A stretch of 64,000 nt of DNA, from contig CM055104.1 in assembly GCA_029204225.1 (NCBI GenBank), positions 41,741,095 through 41,805,094 on the forward strand, in the 5' to 3' direction. The position numbers and the translations under genes were made by a program. This DNA is from Diphasiastrum complanatum. Taxonomy: Eukaryota; Streptophyta; Lycopodiopsida; Lycopodiales; Lycopodiaceae. Every line of letters starts with the position of its first letter. Position 1 is the first letter of the stretch. Below the pieces are notes generated by a model. That model was not told where the DNA came from and did no database searches. It saw only the letters and a list, made by a program, of their open reading frames with translations. Shown here piece by piece: positions 10,791-21,676 of the stretch.

Positions 10791-11659
10791 TACCATCAGT
10801 GCTCTCTCATCTTCTTGTGAATCTCTAACTATATCAGAGTTGCCTTGTTGTTGCTGCTGCATTTTCTTCCTTGCTTCATTATGCTTGAGGACGTGACAGT
10901 CCTTGATATCATGGTTGGTTCTTTTGTAGTACCTGCAAAATAGTTTGGTCTTGGATGATGATTGCTGTTGTGGTTGCATAGTTGTTGGTTGTTTAGCCTT
11001 TGTCTTATTGTCCTTGGAGTCTTTCTTCTTCTTGGACTACTGCTTGGTTGAGTAGAGTGCCATGGATTTGGTACTCGTTGATGTGGACAAGCTTTTCCTC
11101 CTTACTTCTTCTTGCAACAGACTTGTTGTCAATTTTTGTAGAGACAACACAGGAGTGTTGCTAAGAAGCAATACTAAATTGTCATAGGAGGATGGAAGAC
11201 TGGAAAGAAGAGACATGGTAGAGTCTTCTTCTGATATAGGTGATCCTATTGCAGCCAGCTGGTTTAGCAACTATTTGAACTCGTTCATATGGTCGCTTAC
11301 GGAGGTGCCTTCACTCATTCTGAGTGTCAACATCTTCTTCCTCAAGAAGAGACGAGTGGACACATCTGAGGTCTCGTAGATGCTTGTAAGGATATCCCAC
11401 GCTTCTTTGGAGGTGGTGTTGTTTGACATGTGAGCAATCTGAGTGTCTTTCAGATTTAGGGATACAATGGCAAGTGCTTTGCCATCCTTTGCTTCTCATG
11501 TTGGAAGCAATTCAAGTTCTACCGGCTTGGGTATTGAACCATTTACGTACCCCCATAGCTCTTTCTCGATCAGGATCATCCTCATCTTGAACTTCCAATG
11601 TGGAAGTCATCTCCGTTGAATTTGTTAATCAAGCAGATCTTTGAGGTTGAACCTTCCAT
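10788..11659 (-). pseudogene. gag: Copia-1 gag
   Basis: Capsid-nucleocapsid precursor. The likely start ATG is at 11659 (reverse strand), opening M-E-G-S-T-S. A one-base deletion near 11607, just before the W-K-F-K-M block, shifts the frame. Middle parts follow at 11311-11499 and 11037-11270 (LLSSLPSSYDNLV). The zinc knuckle near 10930 reads F-C-R-Y-Y-K-R-T-N-H-D-I-K-D-C, with the second cysteine replaced by tyrosine. It abuts protease without a gap, as in a normal copia polyprotein. Confidence 0.8.
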
Positions 11660-11750
11660 AGCGATCGTGTAGTAGAGATGAAACACAAACAGAAAGAACA
11701 GTTCTATAGAATCAGAATAAGTCCTAGACTCTAGTAATCCAATGAACCTT

Positions 11751-11763
11751 GGCTCTGATACTA
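11751..11763 (-). promoter_or_regulatory. Copia-1 primer-binding site
   Basis: On the minus strand TAGTATCAGAGCC begins a few bases after the LTR end ...TTTTCACAACA. It is one base from the canonical plant copia PBS (TGGTATCAGAGC, initiator Met tRNA). Its position defines the 5' LTR boundary at 11768. Confidence 0.8.
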
Positions 11764-11784
11764 CTCTGTTGTGAAAATTGTGGT

Positions 11785-11835
11785 TCGGATACCACTGTTG
11801 GAATGTGGTTGTTGCTCTGATACCACTCTTGTCGA
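11785..11835 (-). repeat. Reiterated PBS-like modules at LTR end
   Basis: Reading leftward on the element strand, the LTR end contains GTGGTATCAGAGC-like sequence, then a CAACA terminus, then GTGGTATCCGAAC, then another CAACA terminus, then the real PBS. The same two internal copies are in the 3' LTR (5379-5425). Each module looks like an LTR end plus primer-binding site. Confidence 0.75.
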
Positions 11836-11997
11836 AAAAAAATAAATTATTATAACCACTAGTAGGATCGTGGATTACTTGGAGAATGGAGTTATGAACA
11901 GTTCTTTGTGTGTGAAATCAGATTATCAGTGTAAGAGTCATAAATTGTCGTGAAAGAGAGATTGCAAAAACAATTAGGCGTCTGAGACAACCATGCA

Positions 11998-12213
<216 letters not shown>

Positions 12214-12533
12214 AGTCAACTACTGATAAGAGGGCATTCTCTGCTATCTGAGCTTACGAATCTGCCTCTTCTTTTCATCTCTTATGTGTCATCTTCTTCA
12301 ATCGCTCAATTACATGTATATATATACATATAAGCTGAAAGGATCTTGTACTAACTTAACTTTACAATTACAAGATTGATTAACAACTGTAAAACTGATT
12401 AATGGATCAGTTTGTTGATGGATTGTGAAGGCTTTCAGGTCTGATAGCGATAGTCTATGTATTTTTTGGCAAACTGGAAATGCAACTCTCCTTGGCCTTT
12501 TGGCCGTTGCCTTTACCTGAGGGCAGCCTTCTG

Positions 12534-12620
12534 GTTTGGAAGACACCTTCGGCATTTTGGAAGACACCTTCGGCATTTGGAAGACACATTCGGCATTTTT
12601 GGAAGACACCTTCAGCATTT
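12534..12620 (-). repeat. Fourfold 21-bp tandem repeat in U3
   Basis: Four copies of TTGGAAGACACCTTCGGCATT with minor changes. The partner LTR has a single copy near 6327. Amplification therefore happened after the two LTRs became separate. Confidence 0.88.
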
Positions 12621-13095
12621 GTAGGGCAAGTATCGCATGTCCAAAAACCCGTGTAAAAACACAATGTCGGGTTTTTCGCCTTTTTCGCCTGTTGAAAACT
12701 GCATGTAAAACTGTATTGTGAGATTTTTTGCCTATGTAGAAACTCATATAAAACTGCAATGCCGCCTGTTAGAAACTGTATGTAAAAATGCAGTGTTGCA
12801 TTTTTTGCCCTAATTGTTGCCTGTCAAAAACCCCGTGTAAAAACACAGCGTCGGGTTTTTCGCATTTTTTGGTTGTTGAAAACTTAGTGTAAAAACACAG
12901 TGTCGGGTTTTTCACATTTTTTTACTGTGCAAAAATGTGAGTAAAAAACCAGATTGTAGCGACAATTAGTTCAAAAATGCAGACTGTTTAAAAACAATTC
13001 ATTTTCTGCAGGTTACATTTGAGAGAGTAAAAAATTTAGAGAAGGAAGGAGGGTTGTTGGGATGAGTAAGAGTTAGATTAAATTCCAACAAGGCC

Positions 13096-13540
13096 CTCCT
13101 CTCTACTATAAATAGGGGCAAACTCGAGTTTGCTACACATGTTCATATCTTCATTTCAATGCAAGCAGATTGGTTCTCTTATGGAATGGATTTGTGAATG
13201 TCCTTGCTCTGTATCTTTTTCCTCCATCTCTCATGCTTTTGTTGTGTTTGCTAATTGTTGGATCTGAATATTATTGAGATTGCATGTTCTTATACTTTTT
13301 GTGAGAGAGAAAAAGAGTAAGCTATCTTCTTTGTGGAACGTAGTGTTAATGGATCATAATGTTAATGCTTAGGGTTAATGGATGTTAGAGTTAGATATGG
13401 ATCTTCTATTCATGCTGAATTTTGAGATATGCTATTGCTCTCATGGGAACGAACCTACGCGTGACAACTAACTTCATCTCCTTGATGCTAGATTGCTTGG
13501 ACCTTGGGTTGAGGATAGGCAAGGAAAGAAACCCTCTACA
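13096..13540 (+). repeat. Solo gypsy LTR, right part
   Basis: This continues the LTR begun at 5084 after the AGGCC duplication. It ends AAAGAAACCCTCTACA, matching the reverse complement of TGTAGTGGGTTTCTTT at the gypsy-1 LTR starts, and is followed by TTGAC. It contains a TATA box, an AATG-AAG transcribed segment, and the run of GGATG/GGTTAATGG phrases seen in the gypsy-1 LTRs. Confidence 0.88.
13107..13114 (+). promoter_or_regulatory. TATA box of solo gypsy LTR
   Basis: TATAAATA preceded by a CT-rich patch. It aligns with the minus-strand TATAAAAA at 49418-49425 in the gypsy-1 5' LTR. The promoter could still fire into the flank at 13541 onward. Confidence 0.7.
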
Positions 13541-15475
13541 TTGACCAAGAAGCTACACTCAAAGCGAGCGAGGGAGTCATATTTATATGCACTCATCAAC
13601 GGAATCTTGGCACATCATTTCCTACTTAGAATCAGTTCTCAAAACATGGTAGCCAAAGAGTACTCCATACTCATCATTCTATAGTACTATCAAAGATCAT
13701 ATCGACAAAGAATATGCTCCCAAAATAGAATGGAATTGTGTTGCAACCTCTCTCAACAACATTTAATGTAATGAAATAGTTGATAGGAAGATTCATTTTC
13801 ATTTCTCACTAAAACTCTACCATGCATCTCCACTCACACTCCCATTCATCACTAATACCTCTTCAAGGAGCTCTCAATAGTCGGATGACTCTCTCTCTCT
13901 CTCAAGGAAGCAAGCTCTCAACCATACATGGCAATTACAAACAAAATCACGCTCAACCTCACACTATTAGAGGAAATGCACTAGCTCTCAACCTTCAACT
14001 CAAAGACAACAACAAGGATCCAAAACTGCTAACTCTCAACATGACTTCCAACTCACTCATCAATGCTCTCAACAAAAACAAGTAAACATTCTCTCCAAGT
14101 AATTTAAAACACTCAATGCTGAACTCACACTAGTAATGAGGTCCATTCAATCAACACAAACAAACACAATCTATCATCTCCTCAACATGAGCAAGCAAGC
14201 ATGTTTTCCACCATCTCCCAATCAAACACTAACATCCTTTCACTAACCACAAAGCTCTCTCAAGCAAGTAACAACAACAAAATAGAACTAACCACCATAC
14301 AAGAACTATAAACCAAACCCACTTCATGCTTAACTCAACAAAACAAGACAACAAGAACTACTAACACTATGCTTCATTCAACAAAATACTTAACTCCCTC
14401 CTCAAAGACAACAAGGATCCAAAACTACTAACTCCCAAAATTATCAACTCCCAAAAATACCAACTCTCCAAATTATCAACTCTTCAAATACAAGGAGTGG
14501 GCTCCTTCTTACAGTAAAATCCAATGGATCCCCTTCTTCATGGGCTCCTTCTTCATGCCCTTCAAGCCCTCTTTGCCATTTGTCTCCACCCCATTGGATA
14601 GTACACCTAGTGGCCTCCATAAGAGAGTGATGAGAAATCAAGTTTGTGTATTGCGATTTGAATTCCGCAATTGCAAAGCTTTCATGAAGGAACCACGATC
14701 CTCTTGCGACTCGGATGGAGTTCAGATGCGATCGCTGGACACTGCCAGCTAAATCACTCCTACAATCCTCCAGAATGTAGTCAGGCTCTACTGATCTACG
14801 TTTATAAAATTAATGCAGCATTCAACATAGTTTCAACCAAGGTGCAAAATTAAAATGAACGAGAAAAAAAAAAACTCAGACATGCGATTAACAACAGAAG
14901 CATTTGCATACTAGATCAGACACAACAAGATAAACTATCTATATTGAACTTCCTCTACTTTCTTCAAGCACTTCATGCAAATCCATGCAATGCGTTGGCG
15001 TGGGAGAAACACGGTTCTCTCACGAGTAATCGTCTCGCTTTACTAGTGGACAGTTGGATTTCTATGGATCCTGATCACAGAGCTCTTCTCGCACGCAGGT
15101 GGACTTGTTGTTTGTATTTTGTCTTGATTGCTTACTAGCATCAGACTACTACGTTACACTGTATGTGTATTCTGTTGATCTATATGTCAAGTATCATCCA
15201 GTAAGTATGGTTGCTCTGTGTGAATCTAAAATTAGAGTGAACTAACATCTACAACTAATCAGGGAATTATAAGAGTGGCAGATTAGCCACGACCTAAAAT
15301 ATATCTGCTGACGTCATACCATCAGATCAGATATCTGTACTTCTAGGTACTTGCATGATCTTGCTGGTATCTTTGGAGCGTGCAAGCAGGAGAAGGTTTT
15401 GTTTTCGTCGTTGATTTCGTTTTGGTCGTTTGCCTTCTCTTTTATTAGACCGCAAAAGATTCTCGTTCATGAATC
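13541..15475. other. Unassigned gene-free stretch
   Basis: I find no recognisable coding region. 13800-14480 is strikingly rich in A and C on the plus strand, with many CTCTCAA and CAACAA phrases, like a decayed low-complexity array. 14525-14560 has the repeated phrase CTTCTTCATG. A TGACGTCAT palindrome lies near 15312. Since copia-2 begins just to the right on the minus strand, its 3' LTR may lie in 14900-15480, but I could not fix its ends. Confidence 0.4.
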
Positions 15476-15580
15476 TTTCATTTTCGCGAACCGTTCGTCT
15501 TCGTCTGCTTTGACTTTTGTGTTCGTGAATTGTTCGTCTTCATTTCCTTTGACTTTCGTGTTCGCGAAACTTTTCGTGCT
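15476..15580 (-). repeat. 39-bp tandem repeat after copia-2 pol
   Basis: Two clear copies (starting 15493 and 15532, GTTCGTCTTC) and a partial third (near 15478) have a period of 39 bp. It lies just past the RNase H stop on the minus strand. The period is a multiple of three, so it could once have been translated as a K/E-rich tail. Confidence 0.75.
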
Positions 15581-15622
15581 TCGTGTCTCCAGATCTTCGA
15601 GTTCGCAAATGTCTTTGTCTTG

Positions 15623-16236
15623 CTAAGGGTTGAAAGCTAGCAAGGCTTTGTGATTAGAAACGTTTTGTTTCTTCAGCTCTCTCTCAAAGCATGATAGGTT
15701 TACGATCCCGAGACTGTTCCTTTGTCTCTCAAAGAGTCCTTTGTCCAGGGCTTTAGTGAAGATGTCAGCAACCATGTCTCTCGTTCTGATGAAGGTGGTC
15801 TGCAACAGCTTCCTCTCAATTAGATCCCTGATCAAGTGATACTTGATCACAATGTGCTTTGTTCTGGAATGGAACAGGGATCTTTCGTCAGGTGTATTGC
15901 AGAGGTGTTGTCCATCTGCAAGACAAGAGGCTCATTCTTTGTTTCGTCCAATTCGTCCAGAAACTGTCTTAGCCAGATTATTTCGTTGGCCATCTTTGCT
16001 GCTACAACATATTCTGCTTCGCAGGATGACTGGGCTACAACGGTCTGCTTCTTGCTGACCCAGAGAACTGCTGCTCCTGATGCGATGGTGCATCCTCCCA
16101 AGACGCTTTTACAGTCGTCCTTGAGAGATGCCCAGCTAGTGTCATTGTAGGAAATTATCCTGAAGCCTGCACCACGATAATAACACAAGCCATAATCCCT
16201 CACTAATAGATATTGCAAAATTTGTTTTGCAATATT
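15623..16236 (-). pseudogene. pol: Copia-2 RNase H
   Basis: Minus-strand frames 15847-16218 and 15623-15850 carry S-Y-N-D-T-S-W-A, SSCEAEYVVAAKMANEIIW, LQMDNTSAI, then KYHLIRDLIE and TRDMVADIFTKALDKG. This is a typical plant copia RNase H to its natural C-terminus. One shift near 15845 separates the two frames. The region is better preserved than copia-1 RNase H. It lies directly 3' of RT. Confidence 0.85.
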
Positions 16237-17330
16237 CTAGTGTGTCGAGCCTGGATTCGTGCATAATTGGCTCATCCTAAATACTGCATAAGCAATATCA
16301 GGATGTGTATTGTCAACAAGGTACATCAGTGATCCTATCAGCTTCAAGTAAGGTGTGAATTGCATCTGTTCTCTCTCTTCCTCAGTCTTTGTACAGTCAT
16401 CATTCGTCAGCACCGTCCCTACGAGCATTGGAATGTTCGCTCCTTTGCAGTTCAGCATCCCAAAGTCCTTTAGGATCTTCGGGGTGTATCTGGACTGCTG
16501 AAGGTATAATTTACCTCTCTCATAGTCCCTTTCAATTTGAAAGCCTAGGTAATACCCGGCTTCTCCCAGATCCACGATCTCGAAATGTTTTGAGATGTCT
16601 GCCTTTACTTCAGCAATTAGTTGTTCACTCCTGCAAAGTATCAGAGTGTTGTCCACATACACAGCTACAATGATGATCTGTCCATCTGTAACTCTGACAT
16701 ATACATTGGAATCAGCCAAGAGAGGCTTGAATCCTAATGATTTCAGGGCTTGATCTTTTTTCTTGTACCATTGTCGGACTGATTGTTTCAGACCGTAGAT
16801 GCCTCTATGCATTCTGTATGCATAGTCAAGAAGTGAATTCGAGACATATCCTAGAGGTTGATCCATGTAGACCTCTTCATCTAATTCGCCATGCAAGAAG
16901 GCTGTTTTTCTCGTCCACAATGTGGATCTTGAGGTCATAAGCTGCTGCATATGCAAATAACAGACGTAGGGATGAATGTTTGACGACAGGAGAGAAGGTT
17001 TCAAAGTAGTCAATACCATATCTCTGAGGAAAAACCTTTCGCTGCTAGTCTCGTCTTGTATATCGTTACATTCTCATCTGATCCATATTTGAGCTTGAAG
17101 ACCCATTTGCATTTGACAGTCTTGCGCTTATGTGGTAATGGCACCAACGTCCATACCTGGTTCTTCCTCATGGACTCCATCTCTTCGTTCATGTCTTGGA
17201 TCCATCTGTCCTTTTCTGGACCTTCAATCGCCTCCTTGAAAGTCTGTGGTTCACCACTGAACCCGCAGAACTCTTTTGATGTGGAAGTTGAGCTGCCTGG
17301 CACATATCTTGCTGGCGCTCTTCATGGTCT
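16237..17330 (-). pseudogene. pol: Copia-2 reverse transcriptase
   Basis: The N-terminal half is in 17010-17303 (EEMESMRKNQVWTLV, KCKWVFKLKY). The rest is one open frame 16237-17019 with TAFLHGELDEEVYMDQP, GLKQSVRQWY, SKHFEIVDLGEAGYYLGFQI and GSLMYLVDNTHPDI. A shift near 17020 separates the two. The catalytic box reads Y-V-D-N instead of Y-V-D-D near 16655, so even the intact frame should be inactive. Confidence 0.88.
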
Positions 17331-17985
17331 TGTCGACCTTCTGGGAGATTTTCCTGGAACAACTATGCCTTTGCCCTTGTCTGCTCTGCTCAGTCCGGAA
17401 CCATATTGGTTTACAGGAACTGCGACAGCAAGTTGCCTCTCAAATCTTTCTTCGTCAGATTCATCATTTGAATGGGAGGCGACTCAAAAATCTTTGTTTT
17501 CGTGTTCGTCCTCTGGTCCCTCTGTCGTTGGCGGCAGGTCATAATACTGTCTCTCCAAAACTTTGTAGCTGACAGGATCGTCGTTGGCCATTGTCTTGCT
17601 CTCATCGAATCTGACATCTCTCGTTGTTTTCACAATGTTCATGTCTGGCATGTAGACTCTGTAGTATGACGAATTGTCGTCATAACCTACCAAAAATCCC
17701 TATTCGGCTTTCTCATCAAGCTTCTTTTGAAGCTTATCAGGAATATGTGCATAAGCTACACAGCCAAAAATTCTAATGTGAGACAGGTTAGGCTTTCTAC
17801 CCACCACAACTCATGTGGTGTCGTGTGAAGAACACCAAGCTTGCCCGTTCTATTCTGGATGTATGCGGCTGTAGCTAATGCTTCAGCCCACAGTGCCCTT
17901 GGAGCTTTCGAGTAGGCCATCATGCATCTGGCTGCTTCCATTAGGGTCTTGTTCTTTCGTTCAGCAACACCATTGTGCTTCGGTA
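17331..17985 (-). pseudogene. pol: Copia-2 integrase, C-terminal part only
   Basis: The core-end motif HNGVAERKNKTLMEAARCMM, then ALATAAYIQNR (17756-17985 frame), then Y-D-D-N-S-S-Y-Y-R-V-Y (17484-17693), are the last part of a copia integrase. The HHCC domain and first catalytic residues are absent because gag sequence joins directly at about 17985. Confidence 0.82.
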
Positions 17986-18342
17986 ATCCGACCTTGTGCT
18001 TGAAGAGGTTGCAGCTCTTCTGGCCTCCTCTTGTTGGAGTAATGAGATCACTCTTGAAAAGGTGATCTTCTCTTCGATCGAAATTGCTAAGACCCAATCT
18101 TCATAGGCCTCAGGAAGACTCGATAATAGAGTCATAACAACATCGATATCTTCAATGACAGAGCCAGTTGCAGTCATCTGTTCCATAAGGTTTTGGAAAG
18201 TGTTGATATGGCTTGAAACACTTGCTGCTTCAAACATTCACTGGGTGAAGAATTTCTTCCTCAAATGGATTTTGGAGGAGATGTCCCTAATATCATAGAG
18301 TGTTGCTAGGATGTCCCATGCATCCTTAGCAATCTGAGCAGC
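17985..18342 (-). pseudogene. gag: Copia-2 gag, middle segment fused to integrase
   Basis: The frame 17985-18237 reads SSHINTFQNLMEQMTATG and TLLSSLPEAYEDWVL, a copia Gag UBN2-type region. Upstream, 18240-18342 has D-A-W-D-I-L-A-T-L-Y. After E-E-A-R-R it runs straight into integrase, so zinc knuckle, protease and the first half of integrase are deleted. At 18342 it stops at the truncated copia-3 LTR; the N-terminus reappears at 24811-24966. Confidence 0.85.
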
Positions 18343-18783
18343 TCATCCAGTTGGTTGTGATGAGCTGGCATCCATCTAGTTAGGAAATCTCAAAAATTGT
18401 TTGATGATGAATTAATGTAATTCAGTGGTTTTGGTCGTAAACAGTCTGTCTGCAAATTTGAATGTAAATTGTCACTCTGCAAAAATGAACGTAAACTGTT
18501 ACTTTGCAAAAATGAACGTAAATTGTTATGCGAAAAATTTGAAAAATGCAAAGGTCTTTGCCAACGTCATTTCCTTAACATTTGAGGCATCTGGCATTTT
18601 GCAAAAAAAAGCCGAAGTGAGAGAAAATCCCAAAAGATGAAAATCTCAAAAATGCTGACACTGTGAGCCGTTTATGAATAGTTATGTGGACTGTGTAAAA
18701 ACACGAAAAAATTTGCAGGTCTGGATAAAATTGGATGAAGATTAAAATGTCAATTAGTCGATTAGTAGGAGAATAATCCAACA
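18343..18783 (-). repeat. Copia-3 3' LTR, truncated
   Basis: It matches 24388-24810 of the 5' LTR, including GGTTGTGATGAGCTGGCATC near the break and TAATCCAACA at its end. It lacks the part corresponding to 23761-24387, which would contain R and U5. On its inner side the polypurine tract reads AGATTAAGACAGAAG on the minus strand (18784-18798). Confidence 0.85.
18430..18540 (-). repeat. 27-bp tandem repeats in copia-3 U3
   Basis: Nearly four copies of a 27-bp unit, GTAAACTGTCACTCTGCAAA plus seven bases, with small changes. The same array lies in the 5' LTR at about 24488-24590, so it predates insertion. The U3 position suggests an enhancer array. Confidence 0.85.
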
Positions 18784-18786
18784 CTT

Positions 18787-19370
18787 CTGTCTTAATCTGA
18801 ATCCATGAATGCCTTGACCTTTAAACATAGTTCTGCACAAAACTTTCTGTGTGCATCCAAGCTTAATGCTTTGGTAAAAATATCTGTTGTCATATCTTGC
18901 GTTCGATAGTACTGCAATCTAACCTCATTGTCGAGAATTTTGCTTCTGACATAGTGATACCTAATTTCAATGTTCTTACTCTAGAATGAAATCTAGGGTT
19001 GGCTGACAAGGCAATGGCACTTTAATTATCACAAAATAGTAATGCGGAGCATATTGATTCAAAACTGATATCTGAAAGTAAGTTTCTCAACCAAATTGCT
19101 TCCTTTGTAGCTTGTGAGGTTACGATATACTCTGATTTTATAGAAGATAGAGCTATCAAAGATTGCTTGCGACTGTTCTAGGAAATAGAACCATTGTTGA
19201 GGAAGAATGTAGATCCAGAAGTAGATTTACGAGTGTCTTTGTCTCCTTCCCAACTTGCATATGTGTAACCACTAAGTAAATTGAGTTTGTCATTGTCGAC
19301 TGCTCCATAACAAATGAAAAAGTCCACAGTAGCTTGAAGATATCTCGCGACTCTGATTAGAGCCTTCAAT
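18787..19370 (-). pseudogene. pol: Copia-3 RNase H
   Basis: The frame 19178-19369 reads MKALIRVARYLQATV and SWEGDKDTRKSTSGSTFFLN. Further left, broken frames continue to a T-K-A-L-S-L-D-A-H-like end near 18850. It parallels the plus-strand fragment at 2760-3339 almost phrase for phrase. Several stops are present. Confidence 0.8.
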
Positions 19371-20290
19371 GTCTCATACCAAGGTTAGTCATATACTAGC
19401 TTAGGGAGCTGATTGCAAAAGCTATGTTTGGCCTGGTATAGATCATTGCGTACATAAGAGATCCTATTATCGAATGATAGGATACTCACGCATCTGCTAC
19501 TTCTCTTCGATTGTTTGGGAACACTGGTCCTTTGACAATTTGAGACCTAGTTCCATTGGTGAGAGAGCTAACTTGCAATTAACCAGATTATATCTTACTA
19601 ACATATTGTAGATGTACCTCTGTTGAGTAATGTAGATCATCTTTCAATTTCTATCTCTATGGATTTGAATACCAAGGTAGAAATGAGCTTCACCCAGATC
19701 GATCATGTCGAATTCAGAAAATAGCATTGTCTTGTCTTATTTTATCAAGTCGATACTATTGCCAAAGAGTAATTTGTCGTCCACGTATAAAATGATAATG
19801 ATAAAAGACTACTGCACTATCTTGAAGTAGCTTGGTGTGTAGCCGTGATCAATAAGTAAAGTATTGATCCTTTGAAACCATGCTCGAGCAGATTGCTTCA
19901 AGCCATAAAGTGCCTTATGGAGTTTACACACATGATCATATATACCTTTGATAATATAACCTTCGGGTTGCCTTCAATAACTCCATTGAGATATGTTGTC
20001 TATACATCCATTTGATGTATTTCCAAATCTGCTACAGCAGCAAATGATAATAAAAGCCGAATAGAAGAATGCTTGACTACTGGATTGAAGGTCTCAGTGT
20101 AATTGACGTTGTATACCTGAGAAAATTCTCTGGCAACAAGACGAGCTTTTCTTCTGTTGATGCTTCCGTCTACTTTGTACTTGACTTTGAAAAGCCATTT
20201 GCAATCAACTACGTTTCTACTAGCAGGTAATTTGACAATCGTCCATGTCTGGTTCTTGATAAGAGATGAATACTCTTTATCCATAGCTTA
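19371..20290 (-). pseudogene. pol: Copia-3 reverse transcriptase
   Basis: The N-terminal frame 20000-20284 shows KEYSSLIKNQTWTIV, KWLFKVKYKVDGSI and NPVVKHSSIRLLL. The middle carries H-K-A-L-Y-G-L-K-Q near 19910, and an intact Y-V-D-D at about 19776-19787. The C-terminal connection runs to 19371. Multiple stops and shifts occur between 19400 and 20000. Confidence 0.82.
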
Positions 20291-21492
20291 TTTCCAAAGA
20301 TCAAAATCGGGCTGACTGAATGTCTCTTCGACAGTCGTCGGCTCATGAACAAGGTAAGCTGCAGGCTCGTCGATATTCTTGACAGGTAGACTGCTAGTTC
20401 TTGATTATCTGTTGGGGAATAGAGAAAGTTGATCATTTTCATCATACTGTAGTTGTTGAACTGCAACATCATCTTCGGATTCTCTATTGATATGTTGTTT
20501 GTCGAAAGTAAATGAGCTTGGACCCCCAATGGGAATAGTCGACTGAAGAACCTCAGTGTAGCTGATGAAAATTCATTTGATACTCTGGAAGTCGAGCTTC
20601 TTCCTGAGATCATGAGAAATCTGTGCATAAGTAGTACATCCAAAAACTCGTAAGTTTGATAAAGAAAGTTTGATACCTGTCCAAACTTCGAATAATGTTT
20701 TGTTTGAGAGACCTTTAGTAGGACATCTGTTCTGAATATAGGTTGCTGTTGAAACAACTTCAACCCAAAAGGACTTTGGAAGTGTTGCATGTGATAACAT
20801 GCACTTTGCCGATTCGACTAAGGTTCTATTCTTTCTCTCAACAAGACCATTTGACTGAGGCGAATAGGAGGTAGTGTATTATTGCTGAATGTCGTTGTTA
20901 AGGCAATACTCCTTGAATTCGGTGGAGATATATTCTCCCCCGTTGTCAGACCTCAATGCTTTGATTCGTTTACCAGTCTGATTTTCTGCATGCTCTTTGA
21001 ATTGTCTGAACTTGATGAAAGCTTCTGATTTTCACTTAATGAAATAAACAGCTGTTCTTCTAGAAAATTCGTCAATAAAGGTAATGAAATACTTTGCATC
21101 TAGCATTGATGGAGTTTGCATAGGTCACATACATATGAATGAACAATATCTAACATACCTTTTGTTGCATGCCTTTGATTTGATCTAAAAGGATTCATAG
21201 TATGCTTTCCAAGAATGCAGCTATAGCAGACAGGGAGATCAACTTTGCCAGAAGGATAGTCGAGATCAAGTGCAAGGGATTGTCTGGACATGTTTGAAAC
21301 ATATGTATAATTCAAGGGTCCTAAGTGATGATGCCATAGTAATGCTTTATTGACAAGAACAGAGGTTTTCAGGGCTTGACTAGAATCAGAATAACAATGT
21401 GCCGATCTGTATAAGCATCCATGCCTCTTGCTGAGTGCAAGGATCTTATTACTCCTATCGATAATTCTACATTGATTAGTTTCAAACTCCAC
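20291..21492 (-). pseudogene. pol: Copia-3 integrase
   Basis: The HHCC domain lies in 21100-21492 (WHHHLGPLNYTYV ... C-Y-S-C-I-L-G-K). The core is broken over 20800-21100, where phrases of the T-N-N-G-E-Y/F and P-Q-S-N-G region are visible. The later core is in 20573-20800 (TYIQNRCPTKGL, FGCTTYAQISHDLRKKL). The linker to RT (20291-20570) is out of frame. Family length is roughly normal. Confidence 0.8.
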
Positions 21493-21676
21493 CTTATGAC
21501 TAAATCTGTAATTCTACTTATTGATAACAGATTTGTAGAGAGTTTAGGAACATAGAAGACTTTTGACAGTAGTTTAAATTGATCATGCTGGAATCTCAAT
21601 CTTACAGTACCTTCACTTTCGATTGTGTGAGTGCTATCATCACCAAGATAAATGTACTTCTTTGTGCTGTAAGGCG
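21493..21676 (-). pseudogene. pol: Copia-3 protease, C-terminal part
   Basis: It carries KKYIYLGDDSTHTIE and VFYVPKLSTNLLSISRI, the latter half of a copia protease. The N-terminal half with the active site lies at 22647-22740, on the other side of the 970-bp insertion. Confidence 0.8.

Noticed and set aside
18430-18540. Evenly spaced 27-bp repeats as a CRISPR-like array (also 24488-24590 and 12534-12620)
   Set aside because: Units are directly adjacent without unique spacers, lie in retrotransposon U3 regions, and the genome is a plant.
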